Shown piece after piece: positions 7,641-10,473 of a stretch of DNA of 10,473 nt. The notes under the pieces were generated by a model. It was given only the letters and a program-made list of their open reading frames with translations. It was not told where the DNA came from and ran no database searches. The stretch lies in NCBI GenBank assembly GCA_028822125.1, contig JAPKEK010000037.1, forward strand, positions 1-10,473. Direction: 5' to 3'. Both the position numbers and the translations under genes were made by a program. Each line of letters starts with the position of its first letter. Position 1 is the stretch's first letter. The DNA comes from Pseudomonadales bacterium (GTDB lineage Bacteria > Pseudomonadota > Gammaproteobacteria > Pseudomonadales > Azotimanducaceae).

Positions 7641-7786
7641 TAAGATGGCCTGCTCAGCACAGCGAAATAAACAAGCGTTACAACGCTATAGCTCAATTAA
7701 CCTGAAACGATCCAGCCCCGTTAGCCAAGTCAGGTAGGATAAGTCCAGGCAGACGCTCGCAGCGAATAATCAATTAATGCAGCTAC

Positions 7787-8887
7787 CTAATTAAGCTTGG
7801 TTCTGGCCAATCGATCACCGTGTGCGCTACCCATGAAAATTTCATCTCCTACCTTCAGCGCAACAGTGACATAACCCATGGGGGCACCTTGATGGTCAAT
7901 CACGGTTTCACCCAACATCGTCTCGGAATCAACTCTGACCACCTGGAAAGGCAGTAAACAAGGCCCCTGCTCGGCAGTACAGGATTCATTCAGGGGATCG
8001 TGCTGGTGAGATGCTATCCATAACATGCCATCATCATCAATGGTGACGTTATCCGGCTGGCGTACATCAAAGGCGCTCTCCAGCATGCCTGAGGCGCGGT
8101 CTAGTTTTATAATCTTATTTCCCATGTACACATTAATAAAAATTTTCTCATTATCGGCACTGACGGTAATACCATTGGGCATTACCTGCTGAGAGTTTGC
8201 AACGAAGCTAAACCCAGATTCAGCCTGCCACTCCCAAACCCACCCCATTTTTTCACCATTGAGTAGCCTGCGACCAACCTCTTCAAAGGCAATAGACTTA
8301 TTCCACATATGCGTGACCAGAAAGCCGCCGTCGGACAGCGCCACCACATCATTGATAAAGGGATCCCCTGGCGGCAGAGCGCAACCCCTCCACTGCAGGG
8401 TCCAGCCACCTGGCGCTGCTAATACCTCAAAGAACTCAACTGCCTCACGGCCGCCATGATTCACCACCAGTAGCTGCGTTCGATTATCGCCACGATGGCT
8501 CAAGTCGATGCCATGCGGGCTGAATAAGCCTGGCTCAGGTGCCATACAGTCCTCATCTCCCCAGACTTCTGCCTGCGAAGACCAGTTAATGGGCAGGTCC
8601 TGCTGTCGGGCGGCATCAATATCGTAAATCAGTAATTTCCCCGGGGTGTCCATCATGAACTCCCCCATTTCGCTTACCAGCAAATGCCGGGTACCAGGCA
8701 ACTGAACCAGATCCTCAGGGTTTTTGAATCCGCAGATTGGCGTTATACCGGCAACTGGTAGACAGGCTAGTGGGTCCTGTTCGGCCGGACCTACCTTGGC
8801 TTTTTCTTCAGATAATGATGGGTCGTCGCAGCCGGCAATCAACAGACTGAATAGCAAAGGTAACGAAATTCTATAGTCTATCCTCAT
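7787..8887 (-). CDS. Paraoxonase-like (PON/arylesterase) six-bladed propeller lipoprotein, predicted lactonase
   Basis: The 366-residue product starts with a lipoprotein signal (Arg2, hydrophobic 7-19, lipobox IAGC with Cys20). Asp21 and Asp22 follow, which in enterobacteria favours retention at the inner membrane facing the periplasm. The mature part resembles animal serum paraoxonase (calcium-dependent lactonase/arylesterase) along its length. PEDLVQLPG matches the first calcium segment, TPGKLLIYDID the next strand, SPHGIDL and VVNHGG the two histidine segments, and FINDVVAL, MPNGITVS and QPDNVTID the remaining calcium segments. By memory alignment, Glu58, Asn179, Asn238, Asp279 and Asn280 equal PON1 Glu53, Asn168, Asn224, Asp269 and Asn270. 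His125 and His144 equal His115 and His134. GAGGAG (plus-strand 8894-8899), six bases from the ATG, supports the start. A general SMP-30-like propeller is the alternative, but residue matches favour PON. It is divergent from a serine hydrolase gene. Confidence 0.82.
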   Translation of the reverse strand: MRIDYRISLPLLFSLLIAGCDDPSLSEEKAKVGPAEQDPLACLPVAGITPICGFKNPEDLVQLPGTRHLLVSEMGEFMMDTPGKLLIYDIDAARQQDLPINWSSQAEVWGDEDCMAPEPGLFSPHGIDLSHRGDNRTQLLVVNHGGREAVEFFEVLAAPGGWTLQWRGCALPPGDPFINDVVALSDGGFLVTHMWNKSIAFEEVGRRLLNGEKMGWVWEWQAESGFSFVANSQQVMPNGITVSADNEKIFINVYMGNKIIKLDRASGMLESAFDVRQPDNVTIDDDGMLWIASHQHDPLNESCTAEQGPCLLPFQVVRVDSETMLGETVIDHQGAPMGYVTVALKVGDEIFMGSAHGDRLARTKLN

Positions 8888-8893
8888 GTTCTT

Positions 8894-8899
8894 CTCCTC
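8894..8899 (-). promoter_or_regulatory. Ribosome binding site of the PON-like lipoprotein
   Basis: GAGGAG on the minus strand lies six bases from the ATG at 8887-8885, fixing the start at the signal peptide methionine. Confidence 0.75.
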
Positions 8900-9142
8900 A
8901 AAGGGCTGATCTTACTGCTTACAAACATACCCGAATCAAAGCCAGAGCATAAGGCCCAGAGCCTTTTCTAAACCCTGCGACAGGCAGTTGACCTAATCTG
9001 AATTGTATCTCGCCTGCCTGTGCCCCGTAGCTGAACGGGATTCATTACATTGCCCAGACCGCGCACGGCGGCTGCAACCAAAACCCAGATCAACCTCGCC
9101 TGGCGTAGCAAACCTGCTATCCTGAGTCACTATAGTCATCGA

Positions 9143-9150
9143 AGAGGAAG
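9143..9150 (+). promoter_or_regulatory. Ribosome binding site deciding the second serine hydrolase start
   Basis: AGAGGAAG ends four bases before the ATG at 9155. It lies inside a longer frame that opens at 9050. The extra 35 residues of that frame are unlike the family's N-terminus, so the downstream ATG is preferred. Confidence 0.75.
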
Positions 9151-9154
9151 TCCT

Positions 9155-10288
9155 ATGGACGTTCAAACGAAAGGGTTCTGTGACCCAAGGTTTGAAAAAG
9201 TAAGCAACGTTTTCAATGACCTCTTAGCGAGTGGCGCGGACCTAGGGGCATCCTTCTGCGCCACCTGGAAAGGTGAGGTCATCGTTGATATCTGGGGTGG
9301 CCACCTGGATGAGACTCGACAGCTGGAGTGGCAGCAAGACACCCTGGTCAACGTCTATTCGACCACTAAAACCATGTCCTTTCTTTGTGCTCTGCTACTC
9401 GCCGATCGAGGAGAACTGGACTTCAACCTGCCGGTATCCCATTACTGGCCTGAATTCTCCGCAAATGGCAAGTCAGGCGTTCTCGTATGGCACCTTATGA
9501 ACCACGCTGCCGGGCTTTCCGGCATGGATGAGGTTATGACAACCGAAGATTTATATGACTGGGACAAGGTAACTCAAGCGCTAGCAAGACAAACTCCCTG
9601 GTGGGAACCCGGCTCAGCTTCAGGCTATCACGCAATAACTCAGGGTTATCTCATCGGCGAGCTGGTCAGGAAAATTACCGGCTTGTCGCTGGGCCGCTTT
9701 TTTACAGAGCACATCGCCAGGCCGCTGGACGCAGATTTCTTTATAGGTGTTCCCGATGCCGAATTCTCACGTATTGGGGACCTGCTGCCCCCTCCCAACT
9801 CAAACGTTATCGGCGCCCAAGGTACAGCGGACTCAATTGCAGTACGAACATTCAGGAACCCGCCCGTCTCAGCACTTGACAGTCGCTCAGCAGCCTGGAG
9901 ACGAGCAGAAATACCGGCCGCCAATGGCCATGGCAATGCTAGATCCGTGGCTAAAATCCATACCCTGCTCGCCAATAACGGTATGAGTCATGGCCAGCAG
10001 ATAATCTCACCAGAAACCTGTCGAAGCATCATGCAACCGAGAATAGAGGGTATGGACCTGGTGCTTGCCGCGCCAATGTCCTTTGGCCTGGGCTTTGGCC
10101 TTAATCCAGTAGCAGACGGCCGGCGAAACCTTTGCTTCTGGGGCGGCTGGGGAGGATCTCGAGCCATCATCGATCAAGATAATGAGCTTAGTTTTTCCTA
10201 TGTTATGAACAAGATGGCCAATGGCCTATTAGGCGATGATAGAGGTGACAAGCTTGCCAGAGCCCTGTTTTCCTGCCTGCCCCGATGA
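9155..10288 (+). CDS. Serine hydrolase, beta-lactamase-related esterase family
   Basis: The 377-residue product is a second member of the beta-lactamase-like serine hydrolase superfamily, only distantly similar to the one at 203-1420. The nucleophile motif STTK is at 69-72 (Ser69, Lys72) and WHLMNHAAGLSG (112-123) is the usual segment after it. GYHAITQGYLIGELVRKITG (157-176) carries the tyrosine motif, Tyr158. NGHGNARSVAKIH (257-269) and SFSYVMNKM (346-354) are hallmarks of the bacterial esterase subgroup that often shares regions with fatty-acid or aromatic catabolism genes. The third motif reads FWGGWGGS (328-335), where relatives usually have FGHxGxGGS, so the usual histidine is absent. 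There is no signal peptide, so a cytoplasmic location is expected. The gene is divergent from the PON-like lipoprotein gene, and ester or lactone substrates for the pair are plausible but unproven. It converges on a partial gene at the right edge, 45 bases away. Confidence 0.9.
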   Translation: MDVQTKGFCDPRFEKVSNVFNDLLASGADLGASFCATWKGEVIVDIWGGHLDETRQLEWQQDTLVNVYSTTKTMSFLCALLLADRGELDFNLPVSHYWPEFSANGKSGVLVWHLMNHAAGLSGMDEVMTTEDLYDWDKVTQALARQTPWWEPGSASGYHAITQGYLIGELVRKITGLSLGRFFTEHIARPLDADFFIGVPDAEFSRIGDLLPPPNSNVIGAQGTADSIAVRTFRNPPVSALDSRSAAWRRAEIPAANGHGNARSVAKIHTLLANNGMSHGQQIISPETCRSIMQPRIEGMDLVLAAPMSFGLGFGLNPVADGRRNLCFWGGWGGSRAIIDQDNELSFSYVMNKMANGLLGDDRGDKLARALFSCLPR

Positions 10289-10333
10289 GTGCACCAAACG
10301 GCCCCAGACAGCGCTGATCCGGTTACGCTGGCT

Positions 10334-10473
10334 CTAATCTTCAACTGACCCCATAAAAACGGCCTCAGTTGGTTCGAGTCTTTCTCGATAGGGCTCAAGA
10401 TCCATATCCTTATAACTAATGCCCATATCATTCAGCGTTTGCTCATTCCAATAGCGATGGCCGGGCAACGGTA
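10334..10473 (-). CDS. C-terminal end of an unidentified gene (partial)
   Basis: On the minus strand an open frame enters from the right edge (first full codon at 10471) and ends at TAG (10336-10334), giving 45 residues that begin PLPGHRYWNEQTLNDMGI and end VFMGSVED. Composition is protein-like, with LEPYRERLEPTEAVF near the end. It is the natural convergent partner of the serine hydrolase, whose stop lies 45 bases away. The HRYWNEQTL...GI...YRERL spacing loosely recalls the C-terminus of PAPS-type sulfotransferase proteins, but this is weak and no function is claimed. Confidence 0.6.
   Translation of the reverse strand, partial: PLPGHRYWNEQTLNDMGISYKDMDLEPYRERLEPTEAVFMGSVED

Larger units (their letters stand above)
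8888..9154. promoter_or_regulatory. Divergent spacer between PON-like lipoprotein and second serine hydrolase
   Basis: The 267-base region must drive both divergent genes. It contains a perfect 8-bp inverted repeat, ACAGGCAG (8980-8987) and CTGCCTGT (9014-9021), with 26 bases between arms, roughly 95 to 135 bases from each start. A TTGACC at 8988-8993 lies just inside the left arm but has no matching -10. A small hairpin, AAGGC/GCCTT (8951-8965), sits nearer the lipoprotein gene. Promoters could not be assigned. Confidence 0.4.

Noticed and set aside
7674..7687. AGCGTT/AACGCT inverted repeat after the DUF1232 gene
   Set aside because: The loop is too small for the full stem and no T-run follows, so it is not a supportable terminator.
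8951..8965. AAGGC/GCCTT hairpin followed by TTCT, terminator-like on the plus strand
   Set aside because: No plus-strand gene ends upstream of it, the stem is only 5 bp and the T-run is interrupted.
9131..9136. TATAGT as a -10 box for the second serine hydrolase
   Set aside because: No acceptable -35 lies 16-18 bases upstream, and it would leave almost no leader before the ribosome binding site.
9050..9154. 35-residue N-terminal extension of the second serine hydrolase
   Set aside because: A good Shine-Dalgarno sequence (9143-9150) lies inside it just before the ATG at 9155, and the extension does not resemble the family or a signal peptide.
9646..9975. 109-codon minus-strand open frame
   Set aside because: It is antisense to the second serine hydrolase and has no domain features.

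Overview
The window looks like ordinary chromosomal accessory metabolism from a Gammaproteobacterium, possibly a marine or aquatic one. The lineage call is inference from a Uup-type ABC-F protein, a YkvA-type DUF1232 protein, a GPH-family transporter, close gene packing and roughly 50% G+C. No rRNA, tRNA, CRISPR array, insertion sequence or phage gene was seen.

Layout from left to right. A few codons of a possible minus-strand gene sit at the left edge. Next is a hairpin-plus-T-run terminator serving the first full gene, a minus-strand serine hydrolase of the beta-lactamase/class C esterase superfamily (203-1420). A 310-base divergent spacer separates it from a plus-strand short-chain dehydrogenase (1731-2594). 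That gene converges, with 31 bases between, on a minus-strand GPH/MelB-type sugar:cation symporter homologue (2626-4089). A 376-base divergent spacer holds a perfect 9-bp-arm palindrome and a GC-rich hairpin. A small plus-strand DoxX-like membrane protein (4466-4888) then converges on a minus-strand Uup-like ABC-F ATPase (4927-6810). After another divergent spacer comes a plus-strand DUF1232 protein (7248-7640). Next is a minus-strand lipoprotein with a paraoxonase-like beta-propeller (7787-8887), divergent from a second plus-strand serine hydrolase (9155-10288). The right edge carries the last 45 codons of an unidentified minus-strand gene.

Two esterase-type serine hydrolases, a predicted lactonase, an NAD-type dehydrogenase and a transporter lie within 10 kb. 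This suggests, as inference only, uptake and breakdown of an ester- or lactone-containing compound. The genes are not one operon: nearly every neighbour is divergent or convergent, so each is probably transcribed alone, with control in the divergent spacers. Uup, DUF1232 and DoxX look like housekeeping or unrelated neighbours.

I found no clearly new multi-gene system. The most informative items are the bacterial paraoxonase-like lipoprotein with all calcium-site and histidine-dyad residues aligned, the palindrome in front of the transporter, an SDR lacking the tetrad asparagine, and a serine hydrolase whose third motif lacks the usual histidine.
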